Positions 44,998-54,589 of a DNA stretch of 64,000 nt are shown here, one piece after another. This DNA is from Aquipluma nitroreducens (GTDB taxonomy: Bacteria > Bacteroidota > Bacteroidia > Bacteroidales > Prolixibacteraceae): the NCBI RefSeq assembly GCF_009689585.1, contig NZ_AP018694.1, forward strand, positions 4,021,501 through 4,085,500, written 5' to 3'. Numbering within the stretch: the stretch's first letter is position 1; every line of letters starts with the position of its first letter. The position numbers and the translations under genes are program-made. The notes beneath the pieces were generated by a model that did not search any database, had not been told where the DNA came from, and saw nothing but the letters and a program-made list of their open reading frames with translations.

Positions 44998-45026
44998 GTT
45001 TTTATTTCTTTTTAATAGTGTGAATT

Positions 45027-47132
45027 TTAATTTAGTCCGCGACGTTTCAGCAATGGTTCAATCGATGGTTCCTGTCCACGGAAGTTTTTGTAAATCGTCA
45101 TTCCTTCATCTGATCCCGATTTGGTTAACAGCGTCCGGAATTTGGCTGCCAGTTCCGGATTAAATAAATTTCCGCTTTGTTTAAAGGCATCAAAAGCATC
45201 GGCATCCAATACAGCGGCCCAGGTGTAAACGTAGTATCCGGCCGAATAGCCTCCGGAGAAAATATGCGAAAAGTAGGTGCTGCGATAGCGCGGTGCAATT
45301 TCAGGAATTAAACCAATTTTGTCCATCGCCGCTTTTTCGAAGGCTGCAACGTCGCCGTTAAACGCATTGGTGTGGTAATCCATGTCGAGCAACGAGGCAG
45401 CTAATAATTCAACCGTTTCAAATCCCTGATTGAATTGTGCACTCTTTGTTAATTTTGAAATCAATTCTTCAGGAATTACCTGACCAGTTTTATAGTGTTT
45501 GGCATAAATGCGCAATACTTCAGGCTCCGAAGCCCAGTTCTCCATAATTTGTGAAGGAAGTTCAACGAAATCGCGCGGAACATCGCGAGCTGTGCGTTTG
45601 TAGGGACCATCGGTAAACAGCGAGTGGAAAGCGTGGCCCGATTCGTGAAACAATGTGGTTACCTCTTCGAAACTCAGAAGGGCAGGAACGTCGCCTGATG
45701 GACGGGTAAAGTTACAAACGATAGAAACGACCGGAGTGATTTTTTGTCCGTCTTTGTAGGATTGAGAGCGATAAGTTGTGCACCATGCTCCATTATTTTT
45801 TCCGGGTCTCGGATGAAAATCCATGTAAAAAATACCGATATGCTGGCCATCAGCTTCCTGAACTTCGTAAGCCATCACTTCATCGTTATAAACCGGAATA
45901 TCGGTTCGTTTGATAAATTTCACACCATAAAGTTTGTTGGCTACATAAAACATTCCGTCGATCACATTTTCAAGCTTGAAATAGGGTTTCAACTGGGCTC
46001 CATCCAGATCGTATTTGGCTTTGCGGACCTTTTCGGCATAATACCACCAGTCCCACGATTCGAGTTTGAACTTGCCACCTTCCTGATTAATCATGGCTTG
46101 CATATCGTCGCGTTCCGTTTTTGCCCGTTCGAGTGCAGGAACCCAGAGTTTCATCAGGAAATTGTCAACATTCTCTGGCGTTTTGGCCATATTTTCATCA
46201 ACCACATAGGCCGCATAATTCGGAAATCCCAGAAGTTTGGCACGTTCATCGCGTAATTTTATGATGTTTGCAATAACCTGTTTGTTGTCAAAAGCATTAT
46301 CATAGTTTCCGCGGTTCAGGTAGCCTTTATACAACTTTTCGCGCAGGCTGCGGTTTTCGGCATACTGAAGAAATGGCAACATGCTCGGTTTCTGAAGTGT
46401 GAAAATCCATTTTCCTTCCTGACCCGCTTTTTTTGCCAGTTCGGCAGCGGCTGCAATCACATCAGCAGGCAAACCTTTTAGGTCGTCCTTATTATCGATC
46501 ACCAATTTGAAATTTTTGTTGGTTTCAGCCAAGGTATTCTCACCAAATTTGAGCGTCTGCATCGAAAGTTGCTTGTTCAGTTCGCGCAATTGGGCCTGTT
46601 TTCCTTCCGGAAGATTTGCTCCACCGCGTTCAAAATCTTTATAGATTTTTTCAACCAGACGCACCTGATCATGATTCAGGTTCATCGAATTTCGTTTTTC
46701 ATAAACGGCTTTCACACGCTTGAAAAGATCCATATTGAGCATGATGTTGTCGCGGTGAGCCGACATCATCGGAGTGATTTCGCGCGCCAGGGCCTGCATC
46801 TGGTCGTTCGTGTTGGCCGAATTCAGGTTTGAAAATATGCGTGATTTAGTCAGTAATTCACCTGAATTGTCGAATGCCAGAATGGTGTTTTCAAAATTCG
46901 GTGCTTCTTTGTTTTCGGTAATCGTTTTTATTTCAGCAATTTGCTCTGTAATACCAGATTCCATTGCCGGTTTAAAATGCTCCAACTTAATTTCGTTGAA
47001 AGGCGGAACCTGAAATGGTGTTTTGTATTCGCTAAAAAATGGGTTACTCATATCTCTCGTTTGGGCATTGACATTGAAGCAAGAATATAGACATAGTGAA
47101 AATATGCCTATAGAAATTCCGATCTTTTTCAT
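45027..47132 (-). CDS. M3-family metallopeptidase, paralogue 2
   Basis: A 701-residue paralogue of the neighbouring gene, colinear over the whole length. It has the same zinc motif, HESGH at 496-500, and the same C-terminus (FRGQEPSIEPLLKR). Its N-terminus reads LCLYSCFNVNAQT, which is ambiguous: cleavage after NAQ by signal peptidase I, or lipidation at YSC. The two may therefore sit in different places. It is the promoter-proximal copy of the pair. Confidence 0.95.
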   Translation of the reverse strand: MKKIGISIGIFSLCLYSCFNVNAQTRDMSNPFFSEYKTPFQVPPFNEIKLEHFKPAMESGITEQIAEIKTITENKEAPNFENTILAFDNSGELLTKSRIFSNLNSANTNDQMQALAREITPMMSAHRDNIMLNMDLFKRVKAVYEKRNSMNLNHDQVRLVEKIYKDFERGGANLPEGKQAQLRELNKQLSMQTLKFGENTLAETNKNFKLVIDNKDDLKGLPADVIAAAAELAKKAGQEGKWIFTLQKPSMLPFLQYAENRSLREKLYKGYLNRGNYDNAFDNKQVIANIIKLRDERAKLLGFPNYAAYVVDENMAKTPENVDNFLMKLWVPALERAKTERDDMQAMINQEGGKFKLESWDWWYYAEKVRKAKYDLDGAQLKPYFKLENVIDGMFYVANKLYGVKFIKRTDIPVYNDEVMAYEVQEADGQHIGIFYMDFHPRPGKNNGAWCTTYRSQSYKDGQKITPVVSIVCNFTRPSGDVPALLSFEEVTTLFHESGHAFHSLFTDGPYKRTARDVPRDFVELPSQIMENWASEPEVLRIYAKHYKTGQVIPEELISKLTKSAQFNQGFETVELLAASLLDMDYHTNAFNGDVAAFEKAAMDKIGLIPEIAPRYRSTYFSHIFSGGYSAGYYVYTWAAVLDADAFDAFKQSGNLFNPELAAKFRTLLTKSGSDEGMTIYKNFRGQEPSIEPLLKRRGLN

Positions 47133-47341
47133 TCTGAATGGGTTTGATTTTTATTTGGGTTGAAATATAGAAATTTACAGTTGCTTCAATACTGATAAAT
47201 GTCGTGAAAAAGTAATAAACATGACTTATTTCAGGAAACGGAGCCATTACAAACACAAACTACCGGCGTGATGGTGTTTCATCGGTTTTAATTTGTCGTT
47301 ATTTACGGCTCAATTTTCTTCCCTTCCCCTGAAATTTTATT

Positions 47342-47349
47342 TACTTTTG
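47342..47349 (+). promoter_or_regulatory. Likely -7 element for pheT
   Basis: TACTTTTG matches TAnnTTTG and lies 37 nt before the pheT ATG. No convincing TTG is found 19-21 nt upstream. Confidence 0.4.
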
Positions 47350-47385
47350 CCGATCATTGAATTTCAGACATAAAAGACATTTATC

Positions 47386-49836
47386 ATGAACATATCTTAC
47401 CGCTGGTTAAAAGAATACATCAACCTCGATTATACTGCCGATGAAGTTTCTGCTTTCCTTACGCAGATTGGGCTTGAAGTTGGAAGCATGGAAGAAGTTG
47501 AAACCATTAAAGGTGGTTTACGCGGCCTAGTGATTGGTGAAGTTCTGACCTGTGAACAGCACCCTGATTCGGATCATTTGAGCAAAACTACTGTAAATGT
47601 AGGTAATGGCGAAGTTTTACCTATTGTGTGTGGTGCGCCTAATGTGGCTGCCGGACAAAAAGTGGTAGTTGCCGTGGTTGGTACAACTTTGTACGATGGC
47701 GACGCAGAATTTAAAATCAAGAAATCAAAAATCAGGGGTGAAGTTTCTGAGGGCATGATCTGCGCCGAAGATGAAATTGGACTGGGAGCAAGTCACGACG
47801 GAATTATGGTGCTCGACCCATCGGCGGTTCCCGGAACTCCAGCCAGCGAATACTTTAAAATCGAGTCGGATTTTGTGCTTGAAGTTGACCTTACAGCGAA
47901 CCGGATTGATGCGGCTTCTCACATTGGTGTTGCCCGCGATTTGGCTGCCTACATCAACCAAAAACATCCGATTAGCTATAACCGCCCTTCAGTTGAAGCT
48001 TTTAAAGTCGATAATCATTCTCTCTCGATCCCGGTTGAGGTTCTCAACTCTGCTGCTTGTCCGCGTTATTCCGGAGTTACAGTTTCAAAAGTGACTGTAA
48101 AAGAATCTCCTGAATGGTTGAAAAATAAATTGAAACTCATTGGTTTAAAGCCAATCAACAATATTGTAGACGTTACCAACTTTGTTCTTTTCGAAACTGG
48201 TCAGCCGCTTCATGCGTTTGATGCAGCGGAAATTAAGGGTGGTAAAGTGATGGTTCGCACTGCCGAAGCTGGCTCTAAATTCGTTACACTCGATGGCGTT
48301 GAACGCGAAATGCATCCTGATGATCTGATGATTTGTAATGAATCGGCTGCCATGTGCATTGCTGGTGTTTTTGGTGGTCTCCATTCAGGAGTAAAAGATA
48401 CGACAACAAGTATTTTTATTGAAAGTGCCTGGTTCGATTCGGTTTATATCCGTAAAACAGCTCGTCGCCATACATTGAGTACTGATGCTTCGTTCCGCTT
48501 TGAGCGTGGAACTGATCCGAACGGAACTATTTATGCGCTGAAACGTGCAGCCTTGTTGATTAAAGAAGTGGCTGGCGGCGAAATTTCTTCTGAAATTGTT
48601 GATGTTTACCCGAATCCGGTTGAGGGTTTTAAAGTGGATTTGTCATATGCGAATGTCAAAAGGTTGATTGGTGCTGATTTGGGAAAGGGAACGATTAAGC
48701 AAATTTTGGGAGCTCTCGAAATACGTATCGAAAATGAAACCGAAACCGGTCTTTCGCTTCTGGTTCCGCCATATCGTGTTGACGTTACCCGCGAATGCGA
48801 TGTGATTGAAGATATTTTGCGCATTTATGGGTACAACAACATTGAACTGCCAACTCAGGTTAACGCATCGCTGCAATATTCGGTGAAGCCAAATCCAACC
48901 AAACTCCGGAATTTAATCGCTGAAATGCTGACAGCACAAGGCTTCAACGAAATCTGGTCGAATTCGCTTACCAAAACTTCCTATTACGAAAATAATTCGG
49001 CGCTTCCTATTGAAAGTACCGTTAAGCTGTTTAACCCTTTAAGTAACGATTTGGGAAGTATGCGCCAGACTTTGCTTTATGGTGGTTTGGAGTCGATTGC
49101 CCACAATGCGAATCGTAAAAATCCAGACTTGCGCTTGTACGAATTCGGAAACTGTTATTTCTTTAACGGCAGCAGCCTGAAAGAAAATCCGATTCGGAAT
49201 TATCGTGAAGAAGAACATTTAGGTGTATTTATTTCTGGCGATAAAGAAGCTGCCAACTGGTCAATACCAGCCAACAAAACTTCGTTCTTTCTCCTGAAAT
49301 CGTATGCCGAAAATATTTTGAAACGTCTGGGCTTTTCTGTCCTGAATCTGAAGTCTGAAGGTTTTTCGAACGAGTTAATCAGCGAAGGCGTGCAGTATTT
49401 CATTAACGGTAAAAAATTGGTTGAATTTGGTGTGGTTTCAGGAAAAACGCTGAAGACTTTCGGTATTGAAAACCCGGTTTATTTTGCCGATTTCAGTATG
49501 GATACCGTATTTGTTGAGCTTAAAAATAACAAAGTCGTATTTGCCGAATTACCTAAATATCCTGAAGTTCGCCGCGATTTGGCTTTATTGCTGGATAAAA
49601 CAGTTCAATTCAATCAACTTCGCGATTTGGCTTTCCGTTCTGAACGTAAATTGCTGCAATCAGTTGATTTATTTGATGTTTACGAAGGCAAAGGCGTTCC
49701 GGAAGGCAAAAAATCGTATGCGCTCAGCTACATTTTGCGCAACGATGAAATGACGCTGAACGACAAACAGATTGAGAAAATTATGCAGAAATTTGTCTCG
49801 ACTTACGAACGCGAATTGGGTGCACAGTTGAGGTAG
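47386..49836 (+). CDS. pheT: Phenylalanine--tRNA ligase beta subunit
   Basis: An 816-residue PheRS beta chain that joins phenylalanine to tRNA-Phe with PheS. The order is: N-terminus MNISYRWLKEYINL, a tRNA-binding OB domain (VIGEVLTCEQHPDSDHLSKTTV near 50-65), B3/B4 editing domain, B5 domain, the alpha-like core (SNDLGSMRQTLLYGGLESIAHN), and a C-terminal anticodon-binding domain (PKYPEVRRDLALLL, SYALSYILRNDEMTL). The length is normal. PheS is not in the window, so the subunits are encoded apart. A terminator follows. Confidence 0.97.
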   Translation: MNISYRWLKEYINLDYTADEVSAFLTQIGLEVGSMEEVETIKGGLRGLVIGEVLTCEQHPDSDHLSKTTVNVGNGEVLPIVCGAPNVAAGQKVVVAVVGTTLYDGDAEFKIKKSKIRGEVSEGMICAEDEIGLGASHDGIMVLDPSAVPGTPASEYFKIESDFVLEVDLTANRIDAASHIGVARDLAAYINQKHPISYNRPSVEAFKVDNHSLSIPVEVLNSAACPRYSGVTVSKVTVKESPEWLKNKLKLIGLKPINNIVDVTNFVLFETGQPLHAFDAAEIKGGKVMVRTAEAGSKFVTLDGVEREMHPDDLMICNESAAMCIAGVFGGLHSGVKDTTTSIFIESAWFDSVYIRKTARRHTLSTDASFRFERGTDPNGTIYALKRAALLIKEVAGGEISSEIVDVYPNPVEGFKVDLSYANVKRLIGADLGKGTIKQILGALEIRIENETETGLSLLVPPYRVDVTRECDVIEDILRIYGYNNIELPTQVNASLQYSVKPNPTKLRNLIAEMLTAQGFNEIWSNSLTKTSYYENNSALPIESTVKLFNPLSNDLGSMRQTLLYGGLESIAHNANRKNPDLRLYEFGNCYFFNGSSLKENPIRNYREEEHLGVFISGDKEAANWSIPANKTSFFLLKSYAENILKRLGFSVLNLKSEGFSNELISEGVQYFINGKKLVEFGVVSGKTLKTFGIENPVYFADFSMDTVFVELKNNKVVFAELPKYPEVRRDLALLLDKTVQFNQLRDLAFRSERKLLQSVDLFDVYEGKGVPEGKKSYALSYILRNDEMTLNDKQIEKIMQKFVSTYERELGAQLR

Positions 49837-49856
49837 TATTTTACAGATAAAACTTT

Positions 49857-49895
49857 CAAAAGGTGTTGCTGTTCAATTCGGTGGCACCTTTTTTA
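49857..49895 (+). terminator. Terminator after pheT
   Basis: AAAGGTG pairs with CACCTTT around a long loop, followed by a run of T, about 20 bp after the pheT stop. Confidence 0.7.
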
Positions 49896-49907
49896 TTCGA
49901 AGGAAAT

Positions 49908-49965
49908 GTTACGTGTTGCGAGATTCGTGTTGCGGATTTTTATCTCGGAACCCGCAACTCGTAAC
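49908..49965. repeat. Inverted repeat of the GTTGCGGGTT family
   Basis: GTTACGTGTTGCG (49908-49920) pairs with CGCAACTCGTAAC (49953-49965), one mismatch. A shared word (AACCCGCAACTCGTAAC) recurs at 57731-57747, and a half copy occurs at about 7428-7453. Confidence 0.7.
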
Positions 49966-49982
49966 GATTTAAAACTTCTCAA

Positions 49983-50897
49983 ATGAGCAATCAGACAAAA
50001 GGAATTGTATATACACTAATCACAGTATTGATGTGGGGAGTTTTGGCTATTGCGCTGAAAATTGCTTCCGGAGTCATTGATTCGCCTACCATTGTTTGGT
50101 TCAGGTTTTCGCTGGCCTTTTCAGGAATGGCCATCTGGGCTCTTTTTAACGATCCAAAAGCTTTAAAAATTCTATACAAACCTTCATTTATTCTGGTTAT
50201 TTCTACCTTAATGCTGGCCTGGAATTACATCGGTTTTATGTGGGGCGTTCAATACACCACACCGGGAAATGCTCAGGTTGCAGTTCAAACGGGGCAGGTT
50301 GTTCTGGCCATTTTTGGAGTTGTTTTTTTCAAAGAAAAACTTTCATGGATGCAGGGGTTCGGATTTTTGTTGGCCCTTATCGGATTCTGGATTTTTTACC
50401 AACAGCATTTAACTGCATTACCCGCGGATAAAAGCGAATACACCAAAGGGACGCTTCTGACCGTTTCTGCGGCTCTCACCTGGGCAGTTTATGCAGCTAT
50501 GCAGAAAAAGCTAATACATCAACATCCGGTGACCACCCTGAATTTATTCATTTTCGGATTGCCAGTTCTGCTGTACTTGCCGTTTGCCAATTTCTCGAGT
50601 CTGGCTCATTTAAGTCTGGGTTATTGGCTTCTTTTAATTTTTCTGGGGATGAACACCCTAATTTCCTATGTCTGCCTGACGCTTGCCCTGAAATACATGG
50701 AAGCGGGAAAGGTCAGCGTTTTGCTGATCATGAATCCGATCATCACATTTGTTATCATGGGTATTCTAACCTGGCTTCAGATTACCTGGATAGCACCCGA
50801 ACATTTTTCGGTACTTTCAATTTTGGGGGCGTTACTTGCATTGTCGGGAGCAATTTTAGTGGTGCGAAAAAAAAAGAAAGCAGAAGTTGTATCGTGA
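49983..50897 (+). CDS. EamA/DMT-family transporter
   Basis: A 304-residue membrane protein with ten predicted helices in two EamA repeats. The second repeat starts near KGTLLTVSAALTWAVYAAMQKKL. Typical drug/metabolite transporter features are GVLAIALKIASGVI, APLR-like pore segments, VQTGQVVLAIFGVVFFKEKLSW and LLIMNPIITFVIMGILTWLQ. It exports an unknown metabolite. It is separated by 138 bp and a small palindrome from a second EamA gene. Confidence 0.9.
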   Translation: MSNQTKGIVYTLITVLMWGVLAIALKIASGVIDSPTIVWFRFSLAFSGMAIWALFNDPKALKILYKPSFILVISTLMLAWNYIGFMWGVQYTTPGNAQVAVQTGQVVLAIFGVVFFKEKLSWMQGFGFLLALIGFWIFYQQHLTALPADKSEYTKGTLLTVSAALTWAVYAAMQKKLIHQHPVTTLNLFIFGLPVLLYLPFANFSSLAHLSLGYWLLLIFLGMNTLISYVCLTLALKYMEAGKVSVLLIMNPIITFVIMGILTWLQITWIAPEHFSVLSILGALLALSGAILVVRKKKKAEVVS

Positions 50898-51002
50898 AAC
50901 CATCAGAGAACATTAAGTTTCAATAAACAAATACTTCTGCCGGCGATCAATCGATCTGTTGGTGTTCAAGTCTTTCTAGTTTTGCCTCTGGAATAAATGT
51001 AC

Positions 51003-51022
51003 AGACGCACGATTGTGCGTCT
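51003..51022. repeat. GAGACG-type palindrome, diverged copy
   Basis: AGACGCAC-gatt-GTGCGTCT is an 8-bp perfect stem with right flank CTAAC. It resembles the perfect palindromes at 58849-58878 and 62682-62709, with a different core. Confidence 0.6.
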
Positions 51023-51035
51023 CTAACAAAAAAAT

Positions 51036-51938
51036 ATGTGGGTAATTTTAGCCTTGTCGTCGGCCATTCTATTAGGGATTTACGAAGTTTTTAAGAAGCT
51101 TTCGGTTCATAAAAATGCAGTCATTCCGGTACTTTTTATCTCCACATTAACCAGTGCCTTAATTTTTTTGCCAATCACGGTTGGCTCGGGTTTTTATCCT
51201 GAATTTTTCAAAGGCATTCAGCTTTTTGTTCCTGAAATTACGTTGGGGCAGCACGGATTTATCTTCCTGAAATCGATGTTGGTGGTTTCGAGCTGGATTC
51301 TTGCATTTTATGCGGTCAAAAATCTTCCGATCACCATCGTCGCACCAATTCGGGCAACCGGTCCAATCTGGACTTTAATAGGCGCCATTGTGATTTTCAG
51401 TGAACACCTCAACTTTCAGCAATGGGCTGGAGTGTGCATTACTTTGTTTTTTTTCTATTTATTGTCCACTGCCGGGAAATTAGAAGGCATTAATTTTTCG
51501 GCCAACAAATGGGTGTTTCTCATCATGGCAGGAACATTCCTTGGAGCGGTGAGTGGTTTGTACGATAAGTTTCTGATGCGACGTATCGACCGGATGGCTG
51601 TTCAGGCATGGTTTTCGTTTTATCAGGTTGTTATATTATTGCCGGTTTTGGCAGTCAATCGGTGGCGCTTGCCCAAAGGAGAGCGAACTCCGTTTCACTG
51701 GCGTTGGTCTATTCCGTTGATTGGCGTTTTTTTAGTTTTGGCCGATTACCTGTATTTTAATTCTTTGAGTCATCCGGAATCGATGATTTCCATTGTTTCT
51801 GCATTACGTCGCGGGGGCGTGGTTATTTCGTTTGCAGTGGGAGCGCTTGTTTTCAAGGAAAAAAATATTCCTCGAAAAGCGCTGTATCTGGTTGGTATTC
51901 TGATTGGTATTTTATTAATTTCGATGGGTTCGAAATAG
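51036..51938 (+). CDS. EamA/DMT-family transporter
   Basis: A 300-residue membrane protein with about ten helices in two EamA halves (MWVILALSSAILLGIYEVFKKLSV, NLPITIVAPIRATGPIWTLIGAIVIFSE, SIVSALRRGGVVISFAVGALVFKEKN). The APIR and ALRR segments are typical of one EamA subgroup. Its substrate is unknown. It is only distantly similar to the previous transporter, so they are not a recent duplication. Confidence 0.9.
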   Translation: MWVILALSSAILLGIYEVFKKLSVHKNAVIPVLFISTLTSALIFLPITVGSGFYPEFFKGIQLFVPEITLGQHGFIFLKSMLVVSSWILAFYAVKNLPITIVAPIRATGPIWTLIGAIVIFSEHLNFQQWAGVCITLFFFYLLSTAGKLEGINFSANKWVFLIMAGTFLGAVSGLYDKFLMRRIDRMAVQAWFSFYQVVILLPVLAVNRWRLPKGERTPFHWRWSIPLIGVFLVLADYLYFNSLSHPESMISIVSALRRGGVVISFAVGALVFKEKNIPRKALYLVGILIGILLISMGSK

Positions 51939-51939
51939 T

Positions 51940-52034
51940 TCCGGCTTCGATAGGCTCAGTCACTGTCATATTCAACGCGATGTTATCCTTTGCGTTTCGC
52001 TTCAGACTTCGGCGTGAGCTCAGTCGAACAGACC
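51940..52034. repeat. Degenerate GCTCAGTC repeat region
   Basis: GGCTTCGATAGGCTCAGTC (about 51943-51961) and GTGAGCTCAGTCGAAC (about 52014-52029) share a GCTCAGTC word in the same orientation. It is like the 'TTCGACTnCGCTCAG' repeats I recall from Bacteroidota genomes. It forms the gap between a transporter and a lipoprotein gene. Confidence 0.4.
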
Positions 52035-52059
52035 TGAAATACTACCTAAAAGTCTAGCT

Positions 52060-52506
52060 ATGAAAAAAGTATTCTTGTTTATTTTTACTATTGGGGTTTT
52101 GTTTTCGTGTACTGAAACAAAACCAGTAGCCGATCCCAAAGTTTTGATGGATGCTGATATCGCCTTTTCCAATTATTCAGTCAAACATGGCATTCAAAAG
52201 GCATTCATCGAATTTGCCGACGATAGTGTGGTTTTGCTGAAACCCAAACGGATGCCCATCGTCGGGAAATTAAACCTGATAAAGAGTTACGAAGGTAAAA
52301 GTGATAGCGGAGTTGTGCTAAGTTGGATTCCTGCTAAAGCGATAATCGCAAAAAGTGGCGAATTGGGTTATACCTATGGCTTCTGGACATTTGTCACCAA
52401 AACTGATACTTCGCACGGCACTTACATGACGGTCTGGAAAAAAGATACGAACGGACACTGGAAATACATTGCTGATACCGGGAACGAAGGGCTTTCAAAC
52501 AAATAG
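52060..52506 (+). CDS. SnoaL/DUF4440-like lipoprotein
   Basis: A 148-residue protein with signal peptide and lipobox (VLFSC, about Cys17). The mature part has the cone-shaped fold pattern of DUF4440/SnoaL-like proteins: LMDADIAFSNYSVKHGIQKAFIEFADDSVVLL, GELGYTYGFWTF, GTYMTVWKKDTNGHWKYIADTGNEG. It is probably periplasmic. The ligand is unknown. Confidence 0.8.
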   Translation: MKKVFLFIFTIGVLFSCTETKPVADPKVLMDADIAFSNYSVKHGIQKAFIEFADDSVVLLKPKRMPIVGKLNLIKSYEGKSDSGVVLSWIPAKAIIAKSGELGYTYGFWTFVTKTDTSHGTYMTVWKKDTNGHWKYIADTGNEGLSNK

Positions 52507-52513
52507 GGAAATG

Positions 52514-52582
52514 GGAAAAGTCATTAGTCATTCGGAAAGCTGGTTTTCAATGACTTTTTTCCAATGACTAATGACTATTTCC
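52514..52582. repeat. Inverted repeat of the AGTCATTAGTCATT type
   Basis: The left arm 52514-52532 (GGAAAAGTCATTAGTCATT) and right arm 52563-52582 (AATGACTAATGACTATTTCC) are almost perfectly complementary. They lie between convergent genes and are related to the repeat at 23395-23447. Confidence 0.75.
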
Positions 52583-52969
52583 TTATTGCTTAAACAACTC
52601 ATTCAGCCCATTGAAATAGTCTTCTTCCCAACCTTCAGAAATGTTACGATAAGCTTCATCCGGAATATTGGTTTGGTGCACTTCCATGCTGGTGCCGCCT
52701 TTGTCAGGATGTAGTTTAATGGTTACAATCGATTTTTTATCATCGTCTTCTTCGCCAAAGAACCATTCCTGAACAATTTTCTTATCCTGTTCGAATTCCA
52801 GGTTAATACCACAGATACTTTCCTCCCACATCGAGAATTCAGTGCCGGCAATTGGTTCCATCACTGCATCTTCCCCAGTCCAGATTTCAATCATCACTTT
52901 ATTGGTAAGTGCATTATAAACATCAGCAGGTTGGGCAGTTATCCTGAAGTATTTTTTATATGTTTTCAT
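52583..52969 (-). CDS. SRPBCC-family (AHSA1-like) protein
   Basis: A 128-residue cytosolic protein with START-like fold features: KKYFRITAQPADVYNALTNKVMIEIWTGEDAVMEPIAGTEFSMWEESICG, SIVTIKLHPDKGGTSMEVHQTNIPDE, and a final helix EGWEEDYFNGLNELFKQ. It is probably a ligand-binding protein with unknown ligand. Single gene. Confidence 0.85.
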   Translation of the reverse strand: MKTYKKYFRITAQPADVYNALTNKVMIEIWTGEDAVMEPIAGTEFSMWEESICGINLEFEQDKKIVQEWFFGEEDDDKKSIVTIKLHPDKGGTSMEVHQTNIPDEAYRNISEGWEEDYFNGLNELFKQ

Positions 52970-53122
52970 TGAGTCGTTTTTTTATGATGATTTCTCAGAA
53001 TAAAGGTAGAGCATCCAAATATAGGTTAATTTCTGAGATTCCGCATTACAGGCTTACTTCGATATGCTGCACTACACCGGGAGTTGTACTCCGGTCTTCC
53101 ACCTTCGGACTTCCAGCTTTCC

Positions 53123-54589
53123 TTAATGAATCTTTTTTCTCTGATAAACGTGTTTGTTTATTTTATAAGAGAACCCGATGGTGCTCAGCTCTTTGGTTTG
53201 CCATTTGGGTTTATATATTTCGGTACCATTTGCCTCAAATCTTCCGGTAGGGAAAGTTACATTGCTATCGTACAGCATATACAGCATAAAAGTCATGCTA
53301 ATTCGGTTGGTAAGTTGGGCAACTATTGTATTTTCCCAGTTTACATCAATCTTTTTAAATGGTTGCTGGTAATTCAGGAACATTTTATACTTGGTTTCAT
53401 AACTAATGCGCGGCGTAATATCTATTTTATAACGGAGATCGATGTTAAGACCAGGTTCCCAGAAGCTTCGGCTATGAGCCGATACGCCAAATTTGGTCTG
53501 GTCTATCAGAGCGGTATCGCGTACAAAAACATTTTTTGCTGTGATTGGCGAAAGGAACAACGAGAAATTTTTGTTCGGTTTATAGTCGAATCCAAGTTTG
53601 ATAAATGTTGTGGCTGGCGACATGAAACTTGAAATGGGAACAGAATCATTTGGATAGTTGTACCCTTTGAAAAACTGAGTTTTATAATCAATTTCAGTAC
53701 TGTAATACCAATCTTTAAAAGCATTTACACCCAACCGTGAAATCAGTTCCAGCTTATCATCATTTTTCTGCGTTTGGTTTATATCACCACCTTGCCTGAT
53801 CCACCCGTTCCGAAATTCAACACTATTTTCCCATTTTAGTTTGCTGTCATTAGAATAGTTGGCATATCCTTTCAGCACAGTCAGGAACGAAAATGAACTT
53901 CGACCTCCAGCTTTCCAATTACTAAGGTACAATTGTGTAAACCCTAAGTTTCCGTTTCCTCCCAAATCCCAGGGTGCAACAACGTTGTATTTCTTTGGGA
54001 TTTTGGTTAGTTTCTGATCGGGAGTGTACTTCTGAAATACATAGTCTCGGTGTTGTTTATGCTCAATCCGGTTAAACGTAATGTTGTCCTCAATAGCAAT
54101 TCCAATGGTTTGTTTGTCGAGGTTCATCAGTTGAACTCCGATGGAATCGTTTTGTATGTTTTTGATGTACATCCGGCTAATTGAACGTTGGTTATTTCGT
54201 AACCAAAGTTGCGAAGGCTTTCCTGTTAAGCTTTGTATGTACAGAGAAACGGAATCGTTTTGAGCGTAGCGCTGTAGTGTTTGCACATAAAGACAGATCG
54301 AATCATTCACCGCCCGTACAATCGAATCGTTGTAAGTAGTCAGGATTTGTTGGTTTCGCAGTTTTAACGAATCGCTTAGTTGGTTTTGCAGCGAGTCGGA
54401 GAATACGCGAACTGCATATTTTCGGTAGGCTGTGATGGCCGAATCAAGATTCATCTTTTCGAGTCGGCTGTTGAATCGCTGGCGGGCTGCTTCAAGTATA
54501 GAACTGCGCGCATTCTGCCGATTTTTGATTTTTTCAAAATTGTTTGGTGCTTTTCCCAGCGAATCCTGAATCGCAAAAATATTCAGCAA
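53123..54589 (-). CDS. DUF3078-like outer-membrane protein, C-terminal part of a frameshifted gene
   Basis: A 488-residue fragment from a TTG at 54589. The frame is actually open further upstream to a stop that touches a run of seven A (minus strand, plus coordinates 54657-54663), reading NQLIAEGDEEAIIRRTKIVLPDSLLNIF without any ATG. The C-terminal half has the DUF3078 pattern of a beta-barrel (NVVAPWDLGGNGNLGFTQLYLSNWKAGGRSS split, KWENSVEFRNGWIRQGG). It joins the next fragment if one base is inserted or re-read. Confidence 0.75.
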   Translation of the reverse strand: MLNIFAIQDSLGKAPNNFEKIKNRQNARSSILEAARQRFNSRLEKMNLDSAITAYRKYAVRVFSDSLQNQLSDSLKLRNQQILTTYNDSIVRAVNDSICLYVQTLQRYAQNDSVSLYIQSLTGKPSQLWLRNNQRSISRMYIKNIQNDSIGVQLMNLDKQTIGIAIEDNITFNRIEHKQHRDYVFQKYTPDQKLTKIPKKYNVVAPWDLGGNGNLGFTQLYLSNWKAGGRSSFSFLTVLKGYANYSNDSKLKWENSVEFRNGWIRQGGDINQTQKNDDKLELISRLGVNAFKDWYYSTEIDYKTQFFKGYNYPNDSVPISSFMSPATTFIKLGFDYKPNKNFSLFLSPITAKNVFVRDTALIDQTKFGVSAHSRSFWEPGLNIDLRYKIDITPRISYETKYKMFLNYQQPFKKIDVNWENTIVAQLTNRISMTFMLYMLYDSNVTFPTGRFEANGTEIYKPKWQTKELSTIGFSYKINKHVYQRKKIH

